NCBI RefSeq assembly: GCF_008807375.1
Contig: NZ_CP043311.1
Coordinates: 1,592,001 to 1,656,000 of the forward strand
Direction of reading: 5' to 3'
DNA from: Pseudomonas lalkuanensis
GTDB lineage: Bacteria > Pseudomonadota > Gammaproteobacteria > Pseudomonadales > Pseudomonadaceae
DNA: 64,000 bases
In this document: positions 1-8,164 of the stretch, one piece after another
Layout: each line of letters starts with the position of its first letter
Position numbering within the stretch: the stretch's first letter is position 1
Program-made: the position numbers and the translations under genes
Notes under the pieces: model-generated
The model's database searches: none
What the model saw: only the letters and a program-made list of their open reading frames with translations
What the model was told of the DNA's origin: nothing

Positions 1-706
1 GAGTCACGGCCTCGCGGGGGCGATCGAAGGCGATACGGCCATCCCGTACGCCGACAATGCGCGGGAAGTGCGCCAGGGCCAGCTCCACCGCGTGCAGGCT
101 GGCCAGCAGGGTAATACCACGGCGGCTGGCATCGGCGCAGAGCACGCCGAGGGTGTGGTCGGCCAGCACCGGATCCATTGCGGAAACCGGTTCGTCGGCG
201 AGGATCAGGTCCGGCGTCTGGTAGAGCACGCGGGCGATGCCCACCCGCTGCAATTGGCCGCCGGAGAGCTGGTCGCAGCGCTCGAAGAGTTTCTCGGCCA
301 GATCGAGCCGGGCCAGCGCGGCCTGGGCGCCGGCTCCGTCCAGCGGGTGCAGCAGGCTGAGCAAACCCCTGGCCAGGGACCACTGGCCGAGCTTGCCGGC
401 CAGCACGGCAGTGACCACCCGCTGGCGTGGTGGAAGCGGTGGGGCCTGGTGGACCAGGCCGATGCGCGCGCGCAGTCGCTGGCGTTCCCGCACGGAGAGT
501 GACCAGGGCGCAGCGCCGAGCAGCTGGAGCTGCCCGGCAGAGGGCTTGAGGCTGGTGGCCAGCAGGCGCAGCAGGCTGGTCTTGCCGGCACCGGAGGGGC
601 CGATGATGGCGACGCGCTCGCCGTTGCCGACGTTCAGGTCGATGCCCTTGAGCGCCGGCTGGCCGTTGGCGTGGACCAGGTCCACGCCATGTAGCGACAG
701 GCTCAC
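1..706 (-). CDS. PhnC-type ABC transporter ATP-binding protein (partial, 3' end outside window)
   Basis: This is the ATPase of an oxyanion importer, energising uptake of the ligand bound by the periplasmic protein encoded just upstream. The visible 235 residues contain a Walker A motif GPSGAGKTS near residue 34, the ABC signature LSGGQ, a Walker B LILADEP and the H-loop histidine in LASLHAVE. These and the order of motifs fit the PhnC subgroup (phosphonate/phosphite/selenate-type importers). The start is a GTG at 706 that overlaps the TGA of the binding-protein gene by 4 bases (GTGA), so the two are translationally coupled. The C-terminus and the expected PhnE-type permease lie beyond base 1. 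The substrate is inferred from the neighbouring selenium genes; phosphonate or phosphite remain possible. Confidence 0.9.
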   Translation of the reverse strand, partial: MSLSLHGVDLVHANGQPALKGIDLNVGNGERVAIIGPSGAGKTSLLRLLATSLKPSAGQLQLLGAAPWSLSVRERQRLRARIGLVHQAPPLPPRQRVVTAVLAGKLGQWSLARGLLSLLHPLDGAGAQAALARLDLAEKLFERCDQLSGGQLQRVGIARVLYQTPDLILADEPVSAMDPVLADHTLGVLCADASRRGITLLASLHAVELALAHFPRIVGVRDGRIAFDRPREAVT

Positions 707-1554
707 TTCAAGAGGCCGGCCGAGCGTGCGGCTTCCTCGATGCCCTGGTAGTTCTCGGGCTTGGTCGGAATGAAGCGGCTGGCGGCCTGCAGGTCGAGGA
801 TCGCCTTGTGCTCCGGGTTGGCCGGGTCGAGGGAGAGGAAGGCCTGCTTGATCTTCTCGGCCAGGGCCGGGTCGAGGGTGCCACGCACGGTCCAGTTGTA
901 GTCGTAGTAGGTCGGGGTGGTGGCGAAAACCTTCACCTTGCCGGTGTCGACCTTGCCGGCGTCCACCAGCTTCTGCCAGACGCTGGCGTTGAGCACGCCG
1001 CCGTCCACCTTGCCGGCCTGGACCCAGGCCACGGTGGCGTCGTGGGCGCCGGAGTAGGCGACGCGGGAGAAGAACTGCTCGGGCACGATGCCGTCCTTCT
1101 GCATGAAGTAGCGTGGCATCAGGCTGCCGGAGGTGGAGGACACCGAACCGAAGGCGAAGGTCTTGCCCTTGAGGTCCTGCAGGGACTTCACCGCCGGGTC
1201 GGCGCTGATGAACTTGCTGGTGAACTTCTCGTCCTGCTCACGCTGCACCAGCGGGATGGCGTTGCCGGTCTTCAGGCGAGTCTGGACGAAGGTGAAGCCG
1301 CCGAGCCAGGCCATGTCCAGGCGGTCGGCCGCCAGGGATTCGACCACCGCGGCGTAGTCGGCCACGGGTACGAACTCGACCTTCATGCCCAGTTGCTGCT
1401 CGAGGTAGGCGCCGAGCGGCTTGAACTTGCGCAGCAGTTCGGTGGGGGCTTCATCGGGAATGGCCGAAACCTTGAGGACCTCGGCGGCCTGGGACACGAC
1501 AGCGGAAACGGACAGGGCGATACCTGCCACGAGGGCGAGAGAGCGTTTGAACAT
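703..1554 (-). CDS. Putative selenate/oxyanion ABC transporter substrate-binding protein (PhnD family)
   Basis: This is a 283-residue periplasmic binding protein. It has a Sec signal peptide ([20 protein letters not shown], cleavage near SQA-AEV), and the mature part shows PhnD/PtxB-type segments such as [11 protein letters not shown] and [18 protein letters not shown], the Ser/Thr-rich loop that holds an oxyanion. A longer reading frame exists upstream, but the ATG at 1554 places the signal peptide at the N-terminus and so is preferred. A PhnD-like family called putative selenate-binding is known to sit beside selD and mnmH, as here. That makes selenate or selenite the best guess for the substrate, but it is inferred from context and not visible in the residues. 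Confidence 0.85.
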   Translation of the reverse strand: MFKRSLALVAGIALSVSAVVSQAAEVLKVSAIPDEAPTELLRKFKPLGAYLEQQLGMKVEFVPVADYAAVVESLAADRLDMAWLGGFTFVQTRLKTGNAIPLVQREQDEKFTSKFISADPAVKSLQDLKGKTFAFGSVSSTSGSLMPRYFMQKDGIVPEQFFSRVAYSGAHDATVAWVQAGKVDGGVLNASVWQKLVDAGKVDTGKVKVFATTPTYYDYNWTVRGTLDPALAEKIKQAFLSLDPANPEHKAILDLQAASRFIPTKPENYQGIEEAARSAGLLK

Positions 1555-1679
1555 GGGATTCTCCGGTTCAATAGCGGAAAAGGCTGGCGGATTATAGTGG
1601 CCGCTTGAGCGCATGGAAGCTCCAAGTTGCAGAGCAGGCGTTTAAGATGTGCGTTTAGCCAATCGCCTGGAGTCTTGGC
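1555..1679. promoter_or_regulatory. Divergent promoter region between transporter and selenium operon
   Basis: A 125-bp gap separates the leftward binding-protein gene from the rightward dehydrogenase gene. It must hold both promoters. It is less GC-rich than its flanks (TTATAGTGG near 1593, TTTAAGATG near 1640). I see no clear operator or terminator in it. Confidence 0.4.
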
Positions 1680-2567
1680 ATGACCGATTCCCTGCCTTCC
1701 CTCGCCTTCGCCGGCATCGGCCTGATGGGCCTGCCGATGACCCGTCGCCTGCTGGCTGCGGGCTTTCCGCTGACCGTTTGGAACCGCTCTCCGGAGAAAT
1801 GCGCGCCGCTGCTGGAGCAGGGTGCCCGCTACGTGAAGACCCCGGCCGAACTCTGTGCCGAGGCGGATATCGTCATGCTCTGCCTGGCAGATACCCGGGT
1901 GGTGCGCAAGGTGGTGTTCGGCGAGGGCGGCATAGTCGAAGGCGCGAAACCGGGCCAGTTGCTGGTGGATTTCTCCAGCCTGGAACCGGCCGCCACCCGC
2001 GAAATGGCGGCCGAACTGGAAGCCCGCTCGGGCATGCGCTGGATGGATGCCCCGGTATCCGGCGGCACACCCGGCGCCGAGGCCGGCACCCTGGCGATCA
2101 TGGCCGGCGGTCATGAGGACGACTTGGAGCGGGTAAGGCCGATCCTCGCCCACCTGGGCCAGCGCCTGACCCGCATGGGCGGGGTGGGGGCCGGCCAGGT
2201 GACCAAGGTGTGCAACCAGATGATCGTGGCCTGCAATGCCCTGGTGATCGCCGAGGTGGTGGCCCTGGCGGAAAAGGCCGGGGTGGACGCCAGCCTGATC
2301 GCCCAGGCCCTGGCCGGTGGCTTCGCCGACTCCAAGCCCCTGCAGATCCTCGGGCCGCAGATGGCCGAGAGCCGCTTCGAGCCCATCAAGTGGCACGTTC
2401 GCACCCTGTTGAAGGACCTGGACACCGCCGTGCGCCTGTCCCGCGAGCATGACTCGGCCACGCCGCTCAGCGGCCTGGCGGCGCAACTGATGCGCCTGCA
2501 CGGCAGTCAGGGCAATCTGGAGCGTGATCCGGCTACGCTGGTGGAAATGTTCCGGGAGAATCACTGA
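1680..2567 (+). CDS. NAD(P)-dependent 3-hydroxyacid dehydrogenase (GarR/HIBADH family)
   Basis: The 295-residue product belongs to the beta-hydroxyacid dehydrogenase family (tartronate semialdehyde reductase, 3-hydroxyisobutyrate dehydrogenase, L-threonate dehydrogenase). The N-terminal Rossmann fold carries GIGLMGLPM near residues 12-20. The substrate-binding segment APVSGGTPGAEAG lies near residues 124-136, and the catalytic lysine region GAGQVTKVCNQ near 170-180. Length is normal. It overlaps the following isomerase gene by one base (TGATG), so the two are made together. GarR plus Hyi-like pairs act in glyoxylate/tartronate or C4 sugar-acid metabolism. No glyoxylate carboligase or kinase is present here, so the substrate is unknown. 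Confidence 0.85.
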   Translation: MTDSLPSLAFAGIGLMGLPMTRRLLAAGFPLTVWNRSPEKCAPLLEQGARYVKTPAELCAEADIVMLCLADTRVVRKVVFGEGGIVEGAKPGQLLVDFSSLEPAATREMAAELEARSGMRWMDAPVSGGTPGAEAGTLAIMAGGHEDDLERVRPILAHLGQRLTRMGGVGAGQVTKVCNQMIVACNALVIAEVVALAEKAGVDASLIAQALAGGFADSKPLQILGPQMAESRFEPIKWHVRTLLKDLDTAVRLSREHDSATPLSGLAAQLMRLHGSQGNLERDPATLVEMFRENH

Positions 2568-3352
2568 TGAAGATCGCCGCCAACCTGTCACTGCTGTTCA
2601 CTGACCGCCCGTTGATCGAGCGTGTCATCGCCGCCCGCGTCGCCGGTTTCGACGGCGTCGAGGTGCAGTTTCCCTACGAGTTGCCGGCGATCCGCATGAA
2701 GGAAGTGCTGGAGGCGGCCGGCCTGCCGCTGATCCTGTTCAACCTGCCGGCCGGCGACCTGATGGAAGGCGGCCCGGGACTGGCCGCAGTGCCGGAGCGC
2801 CAGGAGCAGTTCGACGACGCCCTGGAGCAGGCACTTGCCTACGCCGCCATGACCCGGCCGCGATTCGTCAACGTGCTGGCCGGGCGCCAGGCCGAGGGCG
2901 TCAGCCGTGACCGCGCGCTGGCCTGCCTCGCGGCCAACCTGCGCAAGACGGCCGAAGCCTTCGCCGTGCTGCACATCGGCGTGGTGTGCGAGGCGATCAA
3001 CCCGCTGGATATGCCGGGTTTCCTGATCAACACCCCGGAGCAACTGGACGTGTTGCTGCGTGATGTCGATCACCCCAACCTGCACGCGCAGTACGACCTC
3101 TATCATATGGCCCGCCAGGGCGTGGACGCGGCTGCGGGCATCCGCCTGTTGGCCGGCCGTATCGGCCATGTACAGTTCGCCGACTGCCCCGGCCGCGGCG
3201 AACCGGGCACCGGCAATACCGACTTCGGCCCGGCCCTGCGAGCGCTGCAGGAAGACGACTACCCCGGCTGGCTGGGCGCCGAATACAAGCCCACCGGTGT
3301 TACCGCCGAGACCCTCGGCTGGTTGCCGGAGTGGAAGGCCAGGCTGGCCTGA
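2567..3352 (+). CDS. Hydroxypyruvate isomerase / 2-oxo-tetronate isomerase family protein
   Basis: The 261-residue TIM-barrel protein begins MKIAANLSLLFTDRPLIER, typical of Hyi/OtnI isomerases. These convert hydroxypyruvate to tartronate semialdehyde, or 2-oxo-tetronate to 3-oxo-tetronate. Metal-ligand and catalytic segments are recognisable: GVVCEAINPLDMPGF near residues 143-157, NLHAQYDLYHMARQG near 176-190, HVQFADCPGRGEPGTG near 202-217 and GAEYKPTG near 239-246. It starts inside the stop codon of the dehydrogenase gene. With that partner it could interconvert and reduce a short sugar acid. How this relates to the selenium genes downstream is unclear; they may only share transcription. Confidence 0.85.
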   Translation: MKIAANLSLLFTDRPLIERVIAARVAGFDGVEVQFPYELPAIRMKEVLEAAGLPLILFNLPAGDLMEGGPGLAAVPERQEQFDDALEQALAYAAMTRPRFVNVLAGRQAEGVSRDRALACLAANLRKTAEAFAVLHIGVVCEAINPLDMPGFLINTPEQLDVLLRDVDHPNLHAQYDLYHMARQGVDAAAGIRLLAGRIGHVQFADCPGRGEPGTGNTDFGPALRALQEDDYPGWLGAEYKPTGVTAETLGWLPEWKARLA

Positions 3353-3383
3353 ACCAACGAATACCATTACGGCAAGGCGCTTC

Positions 3384-3480
3384 TATGGGAGCGAATTCAT
3401 TCGCGATGCGGGCCGATGGTCGCGAGGAGTTCCTCCGGGGCTGCTGCGCAACCCTTCGCGACTGAAGTCGCTCCCACGAT
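3384..3480. repeat. REP-type palindromic repeat (GGGAGCGA family), spread form
   Basis: The ends TGGGAGCGAATTCATTCGCGA and the reverse-oriented TCGCGACTGAAGTCGCTCCCA (each counted here as motif ends) are inverted copies of a repeat seen again near 13.8, 39.7, 50.7 and 57.6 kb. Here the arms are separated by about 55 bases. The repeat lies between the isomerase gene and selD, inside the apparent operon, where it may dampen or split transcription. Confidence 0.7.
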
Positions 3481-3511
3481 TGACCTGACCGAACCGATCA
3501 GAGAGAGAACG

Positions 3512-4546
3512 ATGACCGACCCCATCCGCCTGACCCAGTACAGCCATGGCGCTGGCTGCGGCTGCAAGATTTCCCCCAAGGTGCTGGAAGTGATCCTTGC
3601 CGGCAGCGGCGCCCAGAACCTCGACCCGAAGCTCTGGGTAGGCAACGCCTCCAAGGATGATGCGGCGGTCTATGCGCTGGACGATGAGCGTGGCGTGGTG
3701 TCCACCACCGACTTCTTCATGCCGATCGTCGACGATCCCTATGATTTCGGCCGCATCGCGGCCACCAACGCCATCAGCGACATCTACGCCATGGGCGGCG
3801 ACCCGCTGATGGCCATTGCCATCCTCGGCTGGCCGGTGAACCTGTTGCCGCCGGAAGTGGCCCGCGAAGTGGTACGCGGCGGTCGCTCGGTATGCGATGA
3901 GGCGGGCATTCCGCTGGCTGGCGGACACTCCATCGACGCGCCGGAACCGATCTTCGGCCTGGCCGTCACCGGCGTGGTGGACAAGCGCAACATGAAGCGC
4001 AACGACACCGCCATCGCTGGCTGCAAGCTGTACCTGACCAAACCCCTGGGGATCGGCATCCTCACCACCGCGGAGAAGAAGGGCAAGCTGCGCGAGGCGG
4101 ACGTGGGCCTGGCCCGCGACTGGATGTGCACCCTCAACAAGCCCGGCAGCCGCTTCGGCAAGCTGGCAGGGGTCAGGGCCATGACCGACGTCACCGGCTT
4201 CGGCCTGCTCGGCCACCTGGTGGAAATGGCCGACGGCAGTGGACTGACGGCCCGCATCGACTACGCCAAGGTGCCCAGCCTGCCCGGTGTCGAGTATTAC
4301 CTGGAACAGGGCTGCGTGCCCGGCGGCACCCTGCGCAATTTCGACAGCTACGGCCATCGGCTGGCGCCACTGGCCGAGGTGCAGAAGCTGCTGCTCTGCG
4401 ATCCGCAAACCAGCGGCGGCCTGCTGGTGGCGGTGACGCCGGAAGGGGAAGCGGAGTTCCTCGCCGTGGCGGAGGAACTTGGCCTGCAACTGGCGCCGAT
4501 CGGCCAGCTGCACGAGCGACAGAGTCTCGCGGTAGAGGTGTTCTGA
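3512..4546 (+). CDS. selD: Selenide, water dikinase (selenophosphate synthetase)
   Basis: SelD makes selenophosphate from selenide and ATP, the selenium donor for selenocysteine-tRNA and for 2-selenouridine in tRNA. The N-terminal motif [10 protein letters not shown] holds the active Cys16 (a cysteine form, no in-frame UGA) and Lys19, matching Cys17/Lys20 of the E. coli enzyme. Further markers are the glycine-rich GGHSID near residue 132 and [11 protein letters not shown] near 227. The ORF is open further upstream, but the ATG at 3512 has a purine-rich GAGAGAGAA ribosome site and gives the family-typical 344 residues. It overlaps mnmH by one base, so the donor and the enzyme that uses it are co-translated. 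Confidence 0.97.
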   Translation: MTDPIRLTQYSHGAGCGCKISPKVLEVILAGSGAQNLDPKLWVGNASKDDAAVYALDDERGVVSTTDFFMPIVDDPYDFGRIAATNAISDIYAMGGDPLMAIAILGWPVNLLPPEVAREVVRGGRSVCDEAGIPLAGGHSIDAPEPIFGLAVTGVVDKRNMKRNDTAIAGCKLYLTKPLGIGILTTAEKKGKLREADVGLARDWMCTLNKPGSRFGKLAGVRAMTDVTGFGLLGHLVEMADGSGLTARIDYAKVPSLPGVEYYLEQGCVPGGTLRNFDSYGHRLAPLAEVQKLLLCDPQTSGGLLVAVTPEGEAEFLAVAEELGLQLAPIGQLHERQSLAVEVF

Positions 4547-5652
4547 TGCGTCCCGATACCTCGAACTACCGCGAAATCTTCCTCAACGACGTACCGATGA
4601 TGGATGCCCGCGCGCCTGTGGAATTCATCAAAGGCGCCTTCCCGCACACGGTCAACCTGCCGCTGATGAACGATATCGAGCGGCAGAAGGTGGGCACCTG
4701 CTACAAGCAGCATGGCCAGGAAGCCGCCATCGCCCTGGGTCACCAGCTGGTCAGCGGCGCAACCAAGGCCGAGCGTATAGAGGCCTGGGCCGCCTTCGCC
4801 CGCGCCAATCCCCAGGGCTATCTCTACTGCTTCCGTGGCGGCCTGCGTTCGCAGCTGGTCCAGCAATGGTTGAAGACCGAGGCCGGCATCGAGTACCCGC
4901 GCGTGAAGGGCGGCTACAAGGCGATGCGCACCTTCCTCCTGGAAACCACCCAGCAGGCGGTGGAGCAGTGCGACTTCGTGCTGGTGGGCGGCCTGACCGG
5001 CACCGGCAAGACCGACGTGATCACCCAGCTGGCCAACAGCCTGGACCTGGAAGGCCATGCCAACCATCGCGGTTCCAGCTTCGGCAAGCGCGCCACACCG
5101 CAGCCGGCGCAGATCGATTTCGAGAACAGCCTCGCCATCGACATCCTGAAGAAGCGTGCCGCCGGCCATGAACAGTTCGTGCTGGAAGACGAGGGGCGTA
5201 TCGTCGGCAGCTGCTCCGTGCCACTGGAGCTCTACCAGGGCATGCAGGACTACCCGCTGGTGTGGCTCGACGACAGCTTCGAAGACCGCGTCGAGCGGAT
5301 CCTGCGCGACTACGTGGTGGACCTGTGTGCCGAGTTCATCGACACCCACGGTGCCGAGCACGGCTTTGCCCGTTTCGCCGCGCGCCTGCGCCAGAGCCTG
5401 GCGAACATCGTCAAGCGCCTGGGCGGCGAGCGTCACCAGCGCATGTCGGCCCTGATGGATCAGGCCCTGGCCGAGCAGGAGGCGACCGGCAGGGTGGACC
5501 TGCATCGCGCCTGGATCGAAGGACTGCTGCGGGAGTACTACGACCCCATGTACGCCTTCCAGCGCGAGAGCAAGGCGTCGCGCATCGAGTTCGCCGGGGA
5601 GCAGGCGGCGGTGCTGGAATACCTGCGTCAGCGTGAGCTGGCGCGGGCCTGA
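4546..5652 (+). CDS. mnmH: tRNA 2-selenouridine synthase
   Basis: MnmH (SelU/YbbB) replaces sulfur with selenium at the wobble 2-thiouridine of tRNA-Lys, -Glu and -Gln, using selenophosphate from SelD, and can also geranylate. The 368-residue protein has an N-terminal rhodanese domain with the catalytic cysteine in [12 protein letters not shown] near residue 92. A C-terminal P-loop domain follows, with Walker [11 protein letters not shown] near residue 146 and [11 protein letters not shown] near 210. The ATG at 4546 sits in the selD stop codon. A much longer upstream-open frame here is only the shadow of selD. Length is normal for the family. Confidence 0.96.
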   Translation: MRPDTSNYREIFLNDVPMMDARAPVEFIKGAFPHTVNLPLMNDIERQKVGTCYKQHGQEAAIALGHQLVSGATKAERIEAWAAFARANPQGYLYCFRGGLRSQLVQQWLKTEAGIEYPRVKGGYKAMRTFLLETTQQAVEQCDFVLVGGLTGTGKTDVITQLANSLDLEGHANHRGSSFGKRATPQPAQIDFENSLAIDILKKRAAGHEQFVLEDEGRIVGSCSVPLELYQGMQDYPLVWLDDSFEDRVERILRDYVVDLCAEFIDTHGAEHGFARFAARLRQSLANIVKRLGGERHQRMSALMDQALAEQEATGRVDLHRAWIEGLLREYYDPMYAFQRESKASRIEFAGEQAAVLEYLRQRELARA

Positions 5653-5679
5653 ACGGGCTGACCGAGCGAGGCCGGGACT

Positions 5680-7881
5680 CTAGGCGGGATTCGAGTCTAT
5701 CGGCCTCAGCGGCCTCACATTGCTGCTGCCCAGCCCGTGGGAGTGGCGCAGGAAATCCTCGATGACCACCAGCGGCTGGGGACGGCTGAGCAGGTAGCCC
5801 TGGATGTAGTCGCAACCGTGGCTGCGCAGGAAGTCCAACTGCTCGCGGGTCTCCACGCCTTCGGCCACCACCTGCAGGTGCAGGGTGTGGGCCATGCCGA
5901 TGATGGCCTGGATGATCTCCATGTCGGCGTGGCTGCCGGGAATGTCCATGACGAATGACCGGTCGATCTTCAGGGTGTCCAGGGGCAGGCGCTTGAGGTA
6001 GGCCAGGGAGGAATAACCGGTACCGAAGTCGTCGATGGAGATGCTCACACCCAGGCCGCGGATGCCTTCCAGCAGGTGCAGGGCCTGGTTGACGTTGCTC
6101 ATCAGGGCGTTCTCGGTGACTTCCAGCTCCAGTCGTTGCGCGCGGATGCCGTTTTCCGTCAGGGCGCGTTGCACTTCCTCCACCAGGTCGTCACGGCTGA
6201 GGTTCAGCGCCGAGCAGTTCACCGCCACGCGCAGGTCGTGGAAGCCCAGGGCGGCGAGGCTCGCCAGATCGCGGCAGGCCTGGCGCAGCACCCAGCCGTC
6301 CAGGTCGGCGATGAATCCGTTGGCCTCGGCGACGCCGATGAAACGATCCGGCGACAGCAGCCCCAGTTGCGGGTGCTGCCAGCGCACCAGGGCTTCCAGT
6401 TTGGTCACCTGGCCGCTGTGCAGGTCGAGGATGGGTTGGTAGTTGAGGAACAGCCCTTCGTCCCTGGAAAGCGCCAGGTGAAGTTCTTCTTCCAGTTGCA
6501 GTTCGAAGGTGGCCTTGTTCTTCAGGTGGCGACTGAAGAAATGCAGGTTGTTGCGTCCGCTGCTCTTGGCCTGGTAGAGCGCCAGGTCGGCATGCTTGAG
6601 CAGCTCCTCGCAGGTTTCGCCATCGTCGGGGTAGAGGCTGATGCCGATGCTGGTGGTCATGGTGACGTTGCGCCCAGCCAGCGTGATGGGCTCTTTCATG
6701 CGCTGCATGATGCGCTGGGACAGGGACTTGGCTTCGGTCAGGTTGCCCAGGCTGGCGAGCACGCAGAATTCGTCGCCTCCCAGGCGCGCAATCACGTCGT
6801 CGCGGCGCAGTACGCTGCGTACCCGCTCAGCCACCACCTTGAGCAATTCGTCACCGGCATCGTGGCCCAGGCTGTCGTTGATGCGCTTGAAGTGGTCCAC
6901 GTCCAGGAACATCACCGCCAGCGACTGCTTGAACTGGGCGTGGACGTTCAGCTTTTCTGCGAAGAACTCATTGAAGGCACGGCGATTGGGCAGGTTGGTC
7001 AGGGCGTCGTAGTGGGCGACGTTCTGCAGCTTCACCTTCACCTGTTCCAGCTCCCGCAGCAGGTTGCTGACGTGCTGCAGGTCAAGCTCCTTGCGTTGCA
7101 GCTTCTTGTCGGCCCAGGCCACGCCCAGGGCGAACAGCAGCACCATGCCGACGATCACCGCCAGGCTGGAGCCCAGTTGCACGGCATTGTCGGCGCGCTC
7201 GAGCTGCAGTTCGGTGCCGGGCGGCACCACCAGTTGCAGGGCCAGCATGCCGGTGAAATGCATGCTGCAGATGGCGGCGCCCATGGCCAGGCTGGCGGGA
7301 ATCTTCAGCAGCTGATGACCTTCGCCGTGCTCGCGGAAAAAGGTGGAAAGGAGCATGGCGGCCAGGCTGGCGGCGATGGCGACGACCACCGAGACCGCGA
7401 CCATGCCAGGGTGGTAGTACTGGGTGGCCGCGGAGCGGATGGCGGCCATGCCGCAGTAGTGCATCAGGACGATACCGAGGCCGACGGCGAGGGCCGCGGC
7501 CACGTAGTGCCGGGGGGCGAGTCGGGATCTCCCGAGGGTGTACATGCCCACCAGCGAGGCGGCAACCACGATCACCAGGGAAAGGGTGGTGGTGGGGATG
7601 TCGTAGTCGATGCCGATCGGCGCCTCGAAGGCCAGCATGGCGATGAAGTGCATCGCCCAGATTCCTCCGCCCAGGCAACAGGCGCCGAGCCAGCTCCAGC
7701 GTCGCCGGGTCTCCGGCAGTTGCGCATGGGCCACTCTCTCGGCCATGTCGAAGGCGCAGTAGCCGGCTACCGAAGCCACCAGGAAGGCCAGCAGCACCAG
7801 CCAGCTGTTATGGCTGCAAGCCAGCAGAATCTGGCCGTCCGCGGGAAGTTCAGTACCGAATCGCAGCCCCAGCCAGTCCAT
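5680..7881 (-). CDS. MHYT-GGDEF-EAL bifunctional c-di-GMP enzyme (MucR/NbdA-like)
   Basis: This is an inner-membrane cyclic-di-GMP enzyme of 733 residues. The N-terminal part has about seven membrane spans with MHYT motifs MHFIAMLAF, MHYCGMAAI and MHFTGMLAL, proposed to bind copper and sense NO or O2. The GGDEF domain has an intact RLGGDEF near residue 365 and an inhibitory-site RRDD just before it. The EAL domain has an intact EALVRW near 496, plus DDFGTGYSSL and AEGVET. Both activities therefore look possible. The start at 7881 places the first membrane span at the N-terminus; a 40-residue upstream extension looks non-coding. P. aeruginosa has two such proteins, MucR and NbdA; the intact GGDEF resembles MucR, while nearness to rapA resembles NbdA. 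Confidence 0.92.
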   Translation of the reverse strand: MDWLGLRFGTELPADGQILLACSHNSWLVLLAFLVASVAGYCAFDMAERVAHAQLPETRRRWSWLGACCLGGGIWAMHFIAMLAFEAPIGIDYDIPTTTLSLVIVVAASLVGMYTLGRSRLAPRHYVAAALAVGLGIVLMHYCGMAAIRSAATQYYHPGMVAVSVVVAIAASLAAMLLSTFFREHGEGHQLLKIPASLAMGAAICSMHFTGMLALQLVVPPGTELQLERADNAVQLGSSLAVIVGMVLLFALGVAWADKKLQRKELDLQHVSNLLRELEQVKVKLQNVAHYDALTNLPNRRAFNEFFAEKLNVHAQFKQSLAVMFLDVDHFKRINDSLGHDAGDELLKVVAERVRSVLRRDDVIARLGGDEFCVLASLGNLTEAKSLSQRIMQRMKEPITLAGRNVTMTTSIGISLYPDDGETCEELLKHADLALYQAKSSGRNNLHFFSRHLKNKATFELQLEEELHLALSRDEGLFLNYQPILDLHSGQVTKLEALVRWQHPQLGLLSPDRFIGVAEANGFIADLDGWVLRQACRDLASLAALGFHDLRVAVNCSALNLSRDDLVEEVQRALTENGIRAQRLELEVTENALMSNVNQALHLLEGIRGLGVSISIDDFGTGYSSLAYLKRLPLDTLKIDRSFVMDIPGSHADMEIIQAIIGMAHTLHLQVVAEGVETREQLDFLRSHGCDYIQGYLLSRPQPLVVIEDFLRHSHGLGSSNVRPLRPIDSNPA

Positions 7882-8164
7882 AGGGAAATTCTCCTGCAGG
7901 CGGTTCGAGTTCGCGGAAGAGAGTTGCTGGCACAGTGCCGTCAGTCTATTCAGCGTAGGGGGTCTTCCTTGTACGAAAGTACCCGGGCGCTGAACGGTCA
8001 TCGACAGGGGATGGCCGGCAGGGGAGGGTTCCCGTCACCGCAGCATCGGGTTACATAAATCACACGAATTTTCGCAGACAGTTGTCAGCAGGAGGCTCTA
8101 GATTGCTGCATCGACCCCGGCTTGCGGTTACCCGGGCGCCTGACAACAACAACGAGACCGACAC
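7882..8164. promoter_or_regulatory. Divergent intergenic region, MHYT protein / MFS transporter
   Basis: A 283-bp gap lies between divergent genes and must contain both promoters. The AT-richest stretch, TTACATAAATCACACGAATT near 8051-8070, is a plausible promoter core for the transporter gene. No clear operator or RNA gene is seen. Confidence 0.35.

Noticed and set aside
3512..4546. Selenocysteine in SelD
   Set aside because: The active-site position is a normal cysteine (GAGCGC); no in-frame TGA or SECIS-like need exists.
6076..8058. Long plus-strand open frame (about 660 codons) opposite the MHYT-GGDEF-EAL gene
   Set aside because: It lies antisense to a gene with clear domains; its product is Gln/Val/His-rich low-complexity sequence typical of reverse-strand shadows in high-GC DNA.
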